Assembly: GCA_946563605.1 (NCBI GenBank) | Contig: CAMNVW010000002.1 | Coordinates: 1 to 41,808, forward strand | Reading direction: 5' to 3' | Source: an uncultured Clostridia bacterium | Lineage (GTDB): Bacteria > Bacillota > Clostridia > Oscillospirales > Ruminococcaceae | Length of the DNA: 41,808 nt | In this document: positions 19,207 to 27,070 of the stretch, in pieces | Position numbering within the stretch: position 1 is the first letter of the stretch | How the letters are laid out: each line of letters starts with the position of its first letter | Translations under genes and position numbers: made by a program | Notes under the pieces: generated by a model | What the model saw: the letters and a program-made list of their open reading frames with translations, nothing else | Databases searched by the model: none | What the model was told of the DNA's origin: nothing

Positions 19207-20262
19207 ATGTCTTTTTTTCATTGGCTGACAACCGGTTCTTCAAACGGCATTTTGCTTGAGCAGGAAAAAGAGCCTGCACTCTCGAAGCCGTTTCTGCCGT
19301 TTTACAGCTCCGCTACCCTGCAAAGCGCCGGTTTTTCGCATGGGTATGACTTCACAAAGCCTTTGACCAAAGCACAGCTTTGCCAGATCGCGCGTCTTGC
19401 GAACATCATCGACGAACGAGACGGCAAGCCGCTTGCAGAAAAAATAGAAAACTGTCCGAAGCAGAAGATCTCGGTCGTCTGCGCGGATGCCATCGACGAT
19501 GAACCGTATGTTTCCAGCCAGATCAATCCGCTTCTGCACTGCCGCACTGAAATCGTGCAGGCTTTAAACTGGCTTGCAGATGCTTTTGAAGCCCAGACCC
19601 GTTTCATCGCCGTATATAAGAATATGTCGCCGCTGGATACAAAAATACCATCCGTCATCGAATCGGTCGAGGTTCGCTCTATGGAAGGCAGATATCCGAT
19701 GGAGATTCGCGCCTTCCAGTCGCTGGGTGAGGATACGCTGATTGTCGGCACTGCCGCTTTGCTGCATCTGCACCGCGCAGTCACACAAGGCAAGATACAG
19801 ACTACCTCCTTTATCACGGTGGCAGGCAACTGTATTTCCAATCCGCGCAACCTGGAAGTGACCATCGGCACCCCTGTTTCACATCTTTTGGACCGCTGCG
19901 GACTTTCCCGAAAGCCCTCCTACATCATCCAAGGCAGCGCGATGCACGGCATTACCGTCTCTGACCCCGACAAAACCTCGGTGCGCGCCGACACGCGCTC
20001 GATTCTTGCCTTCCATGTAGATCATCAGGAACAGCTTTACAGCTGTATCGGCTGCGGCCGCTGCATCGAAGCCTGTCCTGCTGCGCTCAACCCCCGCAAA
20101 TTATACCGCTGCGTCACCACCAATCACGGTGAGCAGGCGATTGCGCTTGGGCTGTTTCACTGCATCGGCTGTTCGACCTGCAGCTACATCTGCCCCTCCC
20201 GACTGGATCTGTCTCATATCATCACCCTTGGAAAGCAGAAATTTTCCAAGGATAAAAATTAG
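19207..20262 (+). CDS. RnfC-like subunit lacking the canonical FMN/NADH glycine-rich loop
   Basis: ITVAGNCISNPRNLEVTIGTPVSHLL (SLBB-like), CIGCGRCIEACPAALNPRKLY and CIGCSTCSYICPSRLDLSHII; AGGAG upstream of ATG 19207. Confidence 0.8.
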   Translation: MSFFHWLTTGSSNGILLEQEKEPALSKPFLPFYSSATLQSAGFSHGYDFTKPLTKAQLCQIARLANIIDERDGKPLAEKIENCPKQKISVVCADAIDDEPYVSSQINPLLHCRTEIVQALNWLADAFEAQTRFIAVYKNMSPLDTKIPSVIESVEVRSMEGRYPMEIRAFQSLGEDTLIVGTAALLHLHRAVTQGKIQTTSFITVAGNCISNPRNLEVTIGTPVSHLLDRCGLSRKPSYIIQGSAMHGITVSDPDKTSVRADTRSILAFHVDHQEQLYSCIGCGRCIEACPAALNPRKLYRCVTTNHGEQAIALGLFHCIGCSTCSYICPSRLDLSHIITLGKQKFSKDKN

Positions 20263-20292
20263 CCTTTCCGTTTTGAAAGGAGCGTTATACTT

Positions 20293-21309
20293 TTGAATCC
20301 ATCTATCCATCATGCACCCTATATCCGACATCCTAATTCAAGCCGGACAATCATGAGCGATACGTTCATTGCGCTTGTTCCCTTGTACTTCATGTCCTAT
20401 TTTTACTATGGTTCGCGCGTCATTTTGGTTGGCGCAGTTTCTATTCTGACCTGTCTGCTGACCGACTGGCTTTGCAGTTATCTTTTGTACCGCAGAATCA
20501 ACCTGCGCGACATCAGCGCCGCCGTCACCGGCAGCATCATCTCGATGCTGGTTCCGCCGTCAGTGGAACTTTATGTGGTCGTCGGCGCATCGCTGTTTGC
20601 GATTCTCGTCGCGAAAGCGCCTTTTGGCGGAACCGGACACAATATCTTTAATCCTGCTGCCGCAGGACTTGCCTTTGCCACCATCTGCTGGAACAGCCAG
20701 ATGTTCCGTTACACAGCGCCTTTGCAGCATCTGCCCATCAACCTGAACGAAACAGTGACCTTTTTGCAGAGACCTACCGCGACCCTCAAGCTCGGCGGCG
20801 TTCCAAGCTTAAATATGACCGAGCTTCTGCTTGGAAAATTTCCGGGGCCGATCGGTTCCACTTACACTTTGATCCTTTTCGCCTGCCTGATCTACCTGAT
20901 TACACGCCGCGCGGTAAAATGGTACCTCCCTGCAAGCTATATTGCCGCTGTTTCCGTTGTCTCGGCGCTTCACCGTTCTTTCGGCGTCGGCCCATTGGAA
21001 TCCATCTTAAATGAACTGTTCTCCGGCTCGCTGTTTTTCATCGCCGTTTATATCCTGAACGACCCTGTCACAACGCCAAAATACCGCGTTGCGAGGGTCG
21101 TGTATGGCTTTTGCGCCGGTGTGCTGACCATGCTTTACCGGTATGTCAGCCCGTTTGAGCTGAGCGCAGTCTTTGCGATTCTGTCGATGAATGCGCTGAC
21201 TCCTGCCATCGACTGCCTGTGCGAATGGATCTTCTGGCGGGAAAATCCCTCTGCTGCAAACCCTGCAACATCAGATTCTGATGCGGTAAAAGGAGGTCAA
21301 TCACAATGA
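20293..21309 (+). CDS. RnfD/NqrB-like membrane subunit
   Basis: GGTGHNIFNPAAAGLA, GGVPSLNMTELLLGKFPGPIGSTYTLIL, NDPVTTPKYRVARVVYGFCAGVLTMLYR, SMNALTPAID; TTG start after GGAG. Confidence 0.85.
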   Translation: MNPSIHHAPYIRHPNSSRTIMSDTFIALVPLYFMSYFYYGSRVILVGAVSILTCLLTDWLCSYLLYRRINLRDISAAVTGSIISMLVPPSVELYVVVGASLFAILVAKAPFGGTGHNIFNPAAAGLAFATICWNSQMFRYTAPLQHLPINLNETVTFLQRPTATLKLGGVPSLNMTELLLGKFPGPIGSTYTLILFACLIYLITRRAVKWYLPASYIAAVSVVSALHRSFGVGPLESILNELFSGSLFFIAVYILNDPVTTPKYRVARVVYGFCAGVLTMLYRYVSPFELSAVFAILSMNALTPAIDCLCEWIFWRENPSAANPATSDSDAVKGGQSQ

Positions 21310-21992
21310 AACTTGCCTTCGCTCGCAAATACAGACGGTTTTTGCGCAAGACCAGCGGTATCTTTTATCAGAATCCTATTTTAACACTGGGACTTGCACT
21401 GCCCTTTGCAGTCGTTCCCTCCTATGGTTTAACCGGCGTTGCTGCCGTTTCGCTTGCAATGCTTGTGTGCTTTGTACCGACGGTATGGATCGCTTCCCTG
21501 CTCGGATGCAAGCTCGATAGGCATTGGCGCGCGGTGTTATATCCGCTCATTTCCTGCCTGCTGCTGATCCCTGCGAAGAGTCTGGTTGCGATGATCTCCC
21601 CTTCTATTTTTGACACCCTGGGCGTTTATTTTTCACTCGTCTGCGTCAACTCCCTTTTGATTTACGCAGTCGAAAAGGTGCAGCTGCAAAAGCCGGTGAA
21701 GTCGCTTGTGTTCGCGTTAAAGCACTGGCTTGGCGCAACGCTGGTGGTTTTGCTGTGCGGCATCATCCGAGAACTGCTTGCAAACGGTTCCCTTTGGGGT
21801 GTGGTGCTGTTTAAAAACACCCCAAAATTGCCCATCGTGCAGATGGCTTTGGGCGGATTTTTCCTGCTTGGATTTTTAGCCGCGTTTTTCCGCTTCATTC
21901 ACCGGTCGATTCTTGCTTTCACTTTAAAACATGAAGCCGCGGCAGAGCATCAGGAACCCTCTTCTAAGAAACGAGGTGAAACCCTTCGATGA
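21306..21992 (+). CDS. RnfE/NqrD-like membrane subunit, divergent
   Basis: NPILTLGLALPFAVV, VNSLLIYAVEK and IIRELLANGSLWG align with RnfE NxxL..GLCPLLAV, TNCIVVGRAEA and LREIIGNGTLF; ATGA overlap with rnfD-like gene. Confidence 0.75.
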   Translation: MKLAFARKYRRFLRKTSGIFYQNPILTLGLALPFAVVPSYGLTGVAAVSLAMLVCFVPTVWIASLLGCKLDRHWRAVLYPLISCLLLIPAKSLVAMISPSIFDTLGVYFSLVCVNSLLIYAVEKVQLQKPVKSLVFALKHWLGATLVVLLCGIIRELLANGSLWGVVLFKNTPKLPIVQMALGGFFLLGFLAAFFRFIHRSILAFTLKHEAAAEHQEPSSKKRGETLR

Positions 21993-22585
21993 TTTTATTA
22001 TCCGAACTCTTTTCTGCATTTTTGACTGCGCTGTTTTTGGAAAACCTGCTGTTTGCCCGTGCGTTTGACATTCCCGGGCTGTACCAAAAACACGCGCCAA
22101 GTCAAATCCTAAAAATCGGCGCGATCCTGACCGGTATTGTCACCGTTTCGGCGGTTCCTGCCTATTTCTTCAACAAGCTGCTCAAAGAACACGCCAGCCT
22201 TTCCGCTTTTTCCACGCTCGGTTTTTTGTGTATCAACTGTATTGTTTTCCTCTGTTTTTACTATGCGCTGGATCATTTCTTCCCTGCCTTTTTTGAATCG
22301 GTCAAAAAAAGCCTGCCGTTTTACGGCGTCAACTGCGTCACATTAGGTACGCTTCTCGTCACCGCACGCATGAGCGTCAGCGCAAAATTGATTACCTTCC
22401 TCGGTTACAGCTTTGGCTCCGGCGTCGGCTTTACCCTTGCGTTGCTGATCATCTGGTCGATTCGCCAGCCGCTTTCCATGTCCCGTATTCCAAAGGTGTT
22501 CCGCGGACTTCCCATCACTTTCATCTACCTCGGAATCGTTTCCCTTGCCCTGTTTGGTCTGCTTGGGAACCAGCTTCCTGCTTAA
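21989..22585 (+). CDS. RnfA/NqrE-like membrane subunit, divergent
   Basis: LTALFLENLLFARAFDIPGLYQK, YGVNCVTLGTLLV, VFRGLPITFIYLGIVSLALFGL; ATGA overlap with rnfE-like gene. Confidence 0.75.
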   Translation: MILLSELFSAFLTALFLENLLFARAFDIPGLYQKHAPSQILKIGAILTGIVTVSAVPAYFFNKLLKEHASLSAFSTLGFLCINCIVFLCFYYALDHFFPAFFESVKKSLPFYGVNCVTLGTLLVTARMSVSAKLITFLGYSFGSGVGFTLALLIIWSIRQPLSMSRIPKVFRGLPITFIYLGIVSLALFGLLGNQLPA

Positions 22586-22618
22586 AACTTCAACCTGTAT
22601 TCAGGGAGGATTTGTTCT

Positions 22619-23845
22619 ATGGCAAAACCGTATAAAATCAAACGTCATAAAAGCATCTACCGCCGTTCACGAGGGAGCATCCTCCTGCGCGTGCTCACCA
22701 TTACCGCCGCCGCTGCCGTTTTGTTTGGTATTGGCTGGGCTTTGTACGCGCCTGTCAGCGAGTGGATTCAACAGCGGCAGAATACACCTCAGGAGGAAGA
22801 ATTAACCCCCGGTCTTTCTAATGAAGAAAGCCTTGTTCCTGGGGAGTCGGAACAGGTTGAACCACCGCCTGCAGCGGATTCCTCCGCAGGGCAATCCAAA
22901 CAGACTGCTGACACCGCAAAAATGACGGCTTATCTGCCCGTTGAAACGGTAACGGATGCACAGCTCTTTGCCGCGGCGTTGGATTCCGCAAAGGCTGCCG
23001 GCTATGACAGCATCATGTTCGACCTCAAGGACATCGGCGGTGCAGTGCATTATCCTATCTCCTACAATGCTCTGGCTGATGAACGTGTCACCTCTGAAAA
23101 GACCGTGGATCTGCCGGCAATCGCCGCACAGATCAAGGACGCCGGACTGATTCCTGTTGCGTCTATTTACACCTTCCGCGACAATATCTACCCTTCCGCA
23201 GACAAGCACGCTGCCACCCGATACCGCAATTCTGACTTTTTGTGGATGGACAACGATCCAGAAAAGGGCGGCAAACCATGGATCAATCCATTCTCGCAGT
23301 CCGGTCAAGATTACATCAAAAAGATTGTTGATGATGCCTGCGATGCCGGATTTGAAATGATTGTCCTCCAAGGGCTGCAATTTCCAGAGGGTTACTCGCT
23401 GGATATGATCGACTATGGTGAACACGACACCGATAACAAAAATGAATTTTTGCGGCAATATCTCAGTCAAATGACCGTATACGCCGCTGAAAAAGGCGTT
23501 GAGCTGACAGCTCTCTTCCCTGCATCCAGTATGTTGGGCGGCAACAGCGGAATGTACTTCGGTGATACCGCTTCGATTGCAGGCGATTGCATCGCTGTTG
23601 ATTTCCGGCTGCGTGTGTTTGGAACCGGATTGCAGACCGACCTTGTTTCCATTCCTTCGCCTTCCGCCGACCCATACAACACCGTCAAAACTGCCGGTGC
23701 GGCTGTCCGAGAGAAGCTCAAGGACACACAGGTGATTGCTGTTCTTGACGGTGAAGCTTCCGGTGAGGATGTACTTTCCTCCCTGCTTCAGGCTGCCGCC
23801 GACAATCAGCTCGAACGCTGTATCATTGTATCGCCGACCCTATAA
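22619..23845 (+). CDS. Membrane-anchored putative glycoside hydrolase (DUF4015-like TIM barrel)
   Basis: N-terminal TM anchor; MFDLKDIGGAVHYPIS, AGLIPVASIYTFRDNIY, WMDNDPEKGGKPWINPFSQSGQDYI. Confidence 0.75.
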   Translation: MAKPYKIKRHKSIYRRSRGSILLRVLTITAAAAVLFGIGWALYAPVSEWIQQRQNTPQEEELTPGLSNEESLVPGESEQVEPPPAADSSAGQSKQTADTAKMTAYLPVETVTDAQLFAAALDSAKAAGYDSIMFDLKDIGGAVHYPISYNALADERVTSEKTVDLPAIAAQIKDAGLIPVASIYTFRDNIYPSADKHAATRYRNSDFLWMDNDPEKGGKPWINPFSQSGQDYIKKIVDDACDAGFEMIVLQGLQFPEGYSLDMIDYGEHDTDNKNEFLRQYLSQMTVYAAEKGVELTALFPASSMLGGNSGMYFGDTASIAGDCIAVDFRLRVFGTGLQTDLVSIPSPSADPYNTVKTAGAAVREKLKDTQVIAVLDGEASGEDVLSSLLQAAADNQLERCIIVSPTL

Positions 23846-23860
23846 CTCCAATCAAAACGC

Positions 23861-23893
23861 AAAGCGGCTAAAGGAAAATCCTTTAGCCGCTTT
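23861..23893. terminator. Intrinsic terminator after the Rnf-like operon
   Basis: AAAGCGGCTAAAGGA-AAA-TCCTTTAGCCGCTTT. Confidence 0.85.
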
Positions 23894-23997
23894 CCTTATG
23901 CAAAAGGTGCAGTCAGCTGCCCGCGCCTGACACTGTTATCCTATGCTCCTTTTTTGTTTTCTGTTCGCTTGTCCATTTTGGGGGAAAATCTAAAATA

Positions 23998-24028
23998 AAA
24001 GGAGCCGTCCTGCGGCGGCTCCTTTTGG
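23998..24028. terminator. Intrinsic terminator-like hairpin
   Basis: AAAAGGAGCCG-TCCTGCGG-CGGCTCCTTTT. Confidence 0.65.
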
Positions 24029-24127
24029 TTGTCAGAATTTTTAAAATATGTATTTTCGACGGGCTTTACAAATTTAAGGGAAAAAGGGAAGTCGCACTGG
24101 TGCGACAGATTGCAAACTGCATTTTGC

Positions 24128-24292
24128 TCATTTCTTTTTATAGAACACAAAAGAAATGCAAAGACATCCCAACGCCAGTAAAATCGAAGATAAAATACCT
24201 TCTCCTGTGTTCAATATATGGTTGACCGTTCCCGCAATAAAACAGCAGGCAGCCAATGCAAACAGAATCGATATTACTTTATACCTACGCAT
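24128..24292 (-). CDS. Small (54 aa) two-TM membrane protein, not in supplied ORF track
   Basis: Minus-strand reading MRRYKVISILFALAACCFIAGTVNHILNTGEGILSSILLALGCLCISFVFYKKK*. Confidence 0.55.
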   Translation of the reverse strand: MRRYKVISILFALAACCFIAGTVNHILNTGEGILSSILLALGCLCISFVFYKKK

Positions 24293-24368
24293 TTTGTTCG
24301 TTCCTCCGTCAAATCGGGATTTATCTCACTCTTTCAGTAAAGCATGAAAAACGCAACCGTCCGAACGA

Positions 24369-24406
24369 AAGCCGCCCGAAGAAGTTCAGACTTCTTCGGG
24401 CGGCTT
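24369..24406. terminator. Intrinsic terminator between rubrerythrin and small ORF
   Basis: AAGCCGCCCGAAGAAGT-TCAG-ACTTCTTCGGGCGGCTT, 17-bp perfect stem. Confidence 0.85.
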
Positions 24407-24425
24407 CTTTTATTGAAAGGATTGA

Positions 24426-24962
24426 TTAGTAGTTCTGTGCTCTGAGTTCAAAGTAAGCCTTTGGATGTGCGCACACTGGGCAAACTTCCGGTGCGGATTC
24501 TCCGAAATGGATATGACCGCAGTTGCGGCAGATCCAAGCCATCTTGCCTTCACGGTTGAATACTTTGCCTTCTTCGATATTTTTGCACAGGGCAAGGTAA
24601 CGCTCCTCATGCTCTTTCTCGATTGCGCCTACCTTTTCAAAGAGGTTTGCGATATGCTCAAAGCCCTCTTCTCTTGCGTCCTTTGCAAAGGATGCGTACA
24701 TATCTGTCCACTCGTAGTTTTCACCGGCTGCTGCATCCTTTAAGTTTTCTACTGTATTGCCAATACCGCCGTTGAGAAGTTTAAACCACATTTTTGCGTG
24801 TTCTTTTTCATTGTTTGCAGTTTCGGTAAAGATTGCGGAAATCTGCTCAAAGCCTTCCTTTTTTGCCTGGGAAGCATAATAAGTATATTTGTTTCTTGCC
24901 TGGGATTCCCCTGCAAAAGCTGCCTGCAAGTTTTTCTCTGTTTTTGTACCCTTCAAATTCAT
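24426..24962 (-). CDS. rbr: Rubrerythrin
   Basis: [39 protein letters not shown], rubredoxin-like [28 protein letters not shown]. Confidence 0.97.
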   Translation of the reverse strand: MNLKGTKTEKNLQAAFAGESQARNKYTYYASQAKKEGFEQISAIFTETANNEKEHAKMWFKLLNGGIGNTVENLKDAAAGENYEWTDMYASFAKDAREEGFEHIANLFEKVGAIEKEHEERYLALCKNIEEGKVFNREGKMAWICRNCGHIHFGESAPEVCPVCAHPKAYFELRAQNY

Positions 24963-25016
24963 AAATTTTTCCGCCTTTCTGTTTTTTCAGTTTATTTTTG
25001 TTTTGCTTTTTTACGT

Positions 25017-25412
25017 TTATTTGCAGTGATCGCATACGCCCCACGCCATGATTTGAAGCGCTTCGATCTGCGCGGCGCTTTTCTGAAGCTTTTCGCGAAG
25101 CTGTGCGATTTCCTCGTCGATACAACAAGCAATATCCGCGACCCTGCCGCATTTTGTACAGATGATGTGCGGATGCTCGCTTACCACCGCGTCAAAACGA
25201 TCGCCGCTGACACCGGTATGGATCCGGTTGACCATCCGCATCTGCTCCAAAAGGTTCAGGTTCCGGTACACGGTACCAAGGCTGATGTCAGGCATCTGCT
25301 CTTTCACTGCAAGGTAGATTTCTTCGGCATTCGGATGCTCATGCGAAGCTTTGAGCGCATCAAACACCAGCGTCCTCTGCCGTGAATTGCGGATCGTCTT
25401 TTCCTGCGCCAT
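25017..25412 (-). CDS. Fur-family regulator, PerR-like
   Basis: RQRTLVFDALKASHEHPNAEEIYLAV, LGTVYRNLNLLEQM, HPHIICTKCGRVADI, CDHCK; adjacent to rubrerythrin. Confidence 0.9.
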   Translation of the reverse strand: MAQEKTIRNSRQRTLVFDALKASHEHPNAEEIYLAVKEQMPDISLGTVYRNLNLLEQMRMVNRIHTGVSGDRFDAVVSEHPHIICTKCGRVADIACCIDEEIAQLREKLQKSAAQIEALQIMAWGVCDHCK

Positions 25413-25432
25413 CCTGGAATCTCCTTATCAGT

Positions 25433-25489
25433 AATAATTCTTATTATTGTTTCTGATGACAGTATATCAGCTTTTTCTCTTCCTGTCAA
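25433..25489 (-). promoter_or_regulatory. Promoter and candidate PerR/Fur operator of perR-like gene
   Basis: Minus strand TTGACA - 17 nt - TATACT (25461-25489), then AATAAT-TCTT-ATTATT dyad (25433-25448) downstream of the -10. Confidence 0.65.
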
Positions 25490-25615
25490 GTCATTTTTGA
25501 GGGTTTCTGCAAAAAATTTCAAGTAAGGATAACCATTCAAAACAAAGCAAAAAAGTGCGTTGTTATGCACAATTCATAAATTTATATTTTATGATTCATT
25601 TTTTATTTCGAGCTC

Positions 25616-25644
25616 TTGACAGTTTGTGTTCACTCAGATATAAT
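25616..25644 (+). promoter_or_regulatory. Promoter of rplJ-rplL
   Basis: TTGACA - 17 nt - TATAAT. Confidence 0.85.
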
Positions 25645-25651
25645 AATAAAG

Positions 25652-25800
25652 CTGTCATATTCCAAAGACAGCAGGTGCAAATGCAAACAAGCATTGCTTA
25701 AAAGTAGCCTGCCGAGGAAACGATGATAAAGCATATGATTATGACTTTACATCCGCTCTTTTCCCTCGGTGATCCCACTGAGAGAAGGGAGCTTTTTTAA
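25652..25800 (+). ncRNA. Ribosomal protein L10 leader-like autoregulatory region with terminator
   Basis: Structured leader between promoter and rplJ ending in GCTCTTTTCCCTC...GAGAGAAGGGAGC-TTTTTT; position and content match the L10_leader family; covariance search not run. Confidence 0.7.
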
Positions 25801-25908
25801 GTTTTCGGGTTTTCCGAGAAGGTGTACCTTCTTGGGGCGGCGATTTGCATCGAATCCGCGCTGTGAACAATGTGTTCACGGCAAACAACTTTCAGGAGGT
25901 GAACTGAT

Positions 25909-26460
25909 TTGCCAAACGAAAAGGTTTTGCTCGAAAAACAGCAGTACGTTGCTGAGCTCAAAGAAAAGCTCGCAAACGCTGCTGCCGGTGTCCTGGTTGA
26001 TTACAAGGGCATCTCTGTTGCAGACGATACCAAACTTCGTAAAGAACTGCGTGAAGCTGGCGTTGAGTACCGTGTTATCAAAAACACAATGCTTCGTCTG
26101 GCGCTGAAAGATACCGCTTATGAGGATCTGTCCAGCGTTCTGGAAAACACCACTGCACTTGCACTCTCTAACGAGGATCCAATCGTTGCAGCTAAAATCA
26201 TCTGCAAATATATTGAGGATACAAAAGATACCTCTTACGCTGTAAAAGCTGGTTTTGCAGATGGTAAACCAATGGATAAAGCAGGCATTGAGACTCTGTC
26301 CAAACTGCCAAACAAAGAAGGCCTGGTATCTATGTTGCTCAGCGTTCTCACTGGCAACCTCAGAGGTCTTGCTGTTGCTATCAAAGCAATTGGCGAGAAA
26401 CAGGAAGAGGCTGGCGCTCCAGCTGCCGATGTAGCTGAAGAAGCTCCTGCTGCTGAATAA
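25909..26460 (+). CDS. rplJ: 50S ribosomal protein L10
   Basis: GVLVDYKGISVADDTKLRKELREAGVEYRVIKNTMLRLAL; TTG start after AGGAGGTGAA. Confidence 0.97.
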   Translation: MPNEKVLLEKQQYVAELKEKLANAAAGVLVDYKGISVADDTKLRKELREAGVEYRVIKNTMLRLALKDTAYEDLSSVLENTTALALSNEDPIVAAKIICKYIEDTKDTSYAVKAGFADGKPMDKAGIETLSKLPNKEGLVSMLLSVLTGNLRGLAVAIKAIGEKQEEAGAPAADVAEEAPAAE

Positions 26461-26528
26461 TCCATTTCCCACTTCGGACGGAATGTCCAAACACTACAAT
26501 TTATTTTTGAAATTATGGAGGTACTATC

Positions 26529-26900
26529 ATGGCTTCTGAGAAAGTTTTAGCATTTGTTGAAAATGTTAAAGAACTGACTGTTCTTGAGCTTGCTGAGCTC
26601 GTAAAAGCACTGGAAGAAGAATTTGGCGTTTCTGCTGCAGCTCCTGTAGCTGTTGCAGCTGCTCCAGCAGCAGCTGCTGTTGAGGAGAAAACTGAATTCG
26701 ACGTTATCCTCAAAAACGCTGGCGCATCCAAAATGGGTGTTATCAAACTGGTTAAAGAGATCACTGGTCTCGGCCTGAAAGAAGCAAAAGCTCTGGTTGA
26801 CGAGTGTCCAAAACCAATCAAAGAAGGCGCTTCCAAAGCTGAAGCTGAAGAAATCAAAACAAAGCTGGAAGAAGCTGGCGCAGAAATCGAACTCAAGTAG
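26529..26900 (+). CDS. rplL: 50S ribosomal protein L7/L12
   Basis: [48 protein letters not shown]. Confidence 0.98.
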   Translation: MASEKVLAFVENVKELTVLELAELVKALEEEFGVSAAAPVAVAAAPAAAAVEEKTEFDVILKNAGASKMGVIKLVKEITGLGLKEAKALVDECPKPIKEGASKAEAEEIKTKLEEAGAEIELK

Positions 26901-26924
26901 TTCTATTTGCATCTGCAATAAAGC

Positions 26925-26959
26925 ACCGGATACAGAATATTCTGTATCCGGTTTTTTTA
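26925..26959 (+). terminator. Intrinsic terminator after rplL
   Basis: ACCGGATACAGAATATTCTGTATCCGGT followed by T7. Confidence 0.9.
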
Positions 26960-27070
26960 TTCTCAAAATTCAATTTTCTGCCGGCTTTGTATTTGCCACT
27001 CTTTCTTTCCTATGCTATAATAAAGAGCACAATAGAACAACATCAATCCGTTTTTATAAAGGAGCATACT

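Noticed and set aside
26547-26966. 139-aa minus-strand ORF opposite rplL
   Set aside because: Antisense shadow of a ribosomal protein gene.
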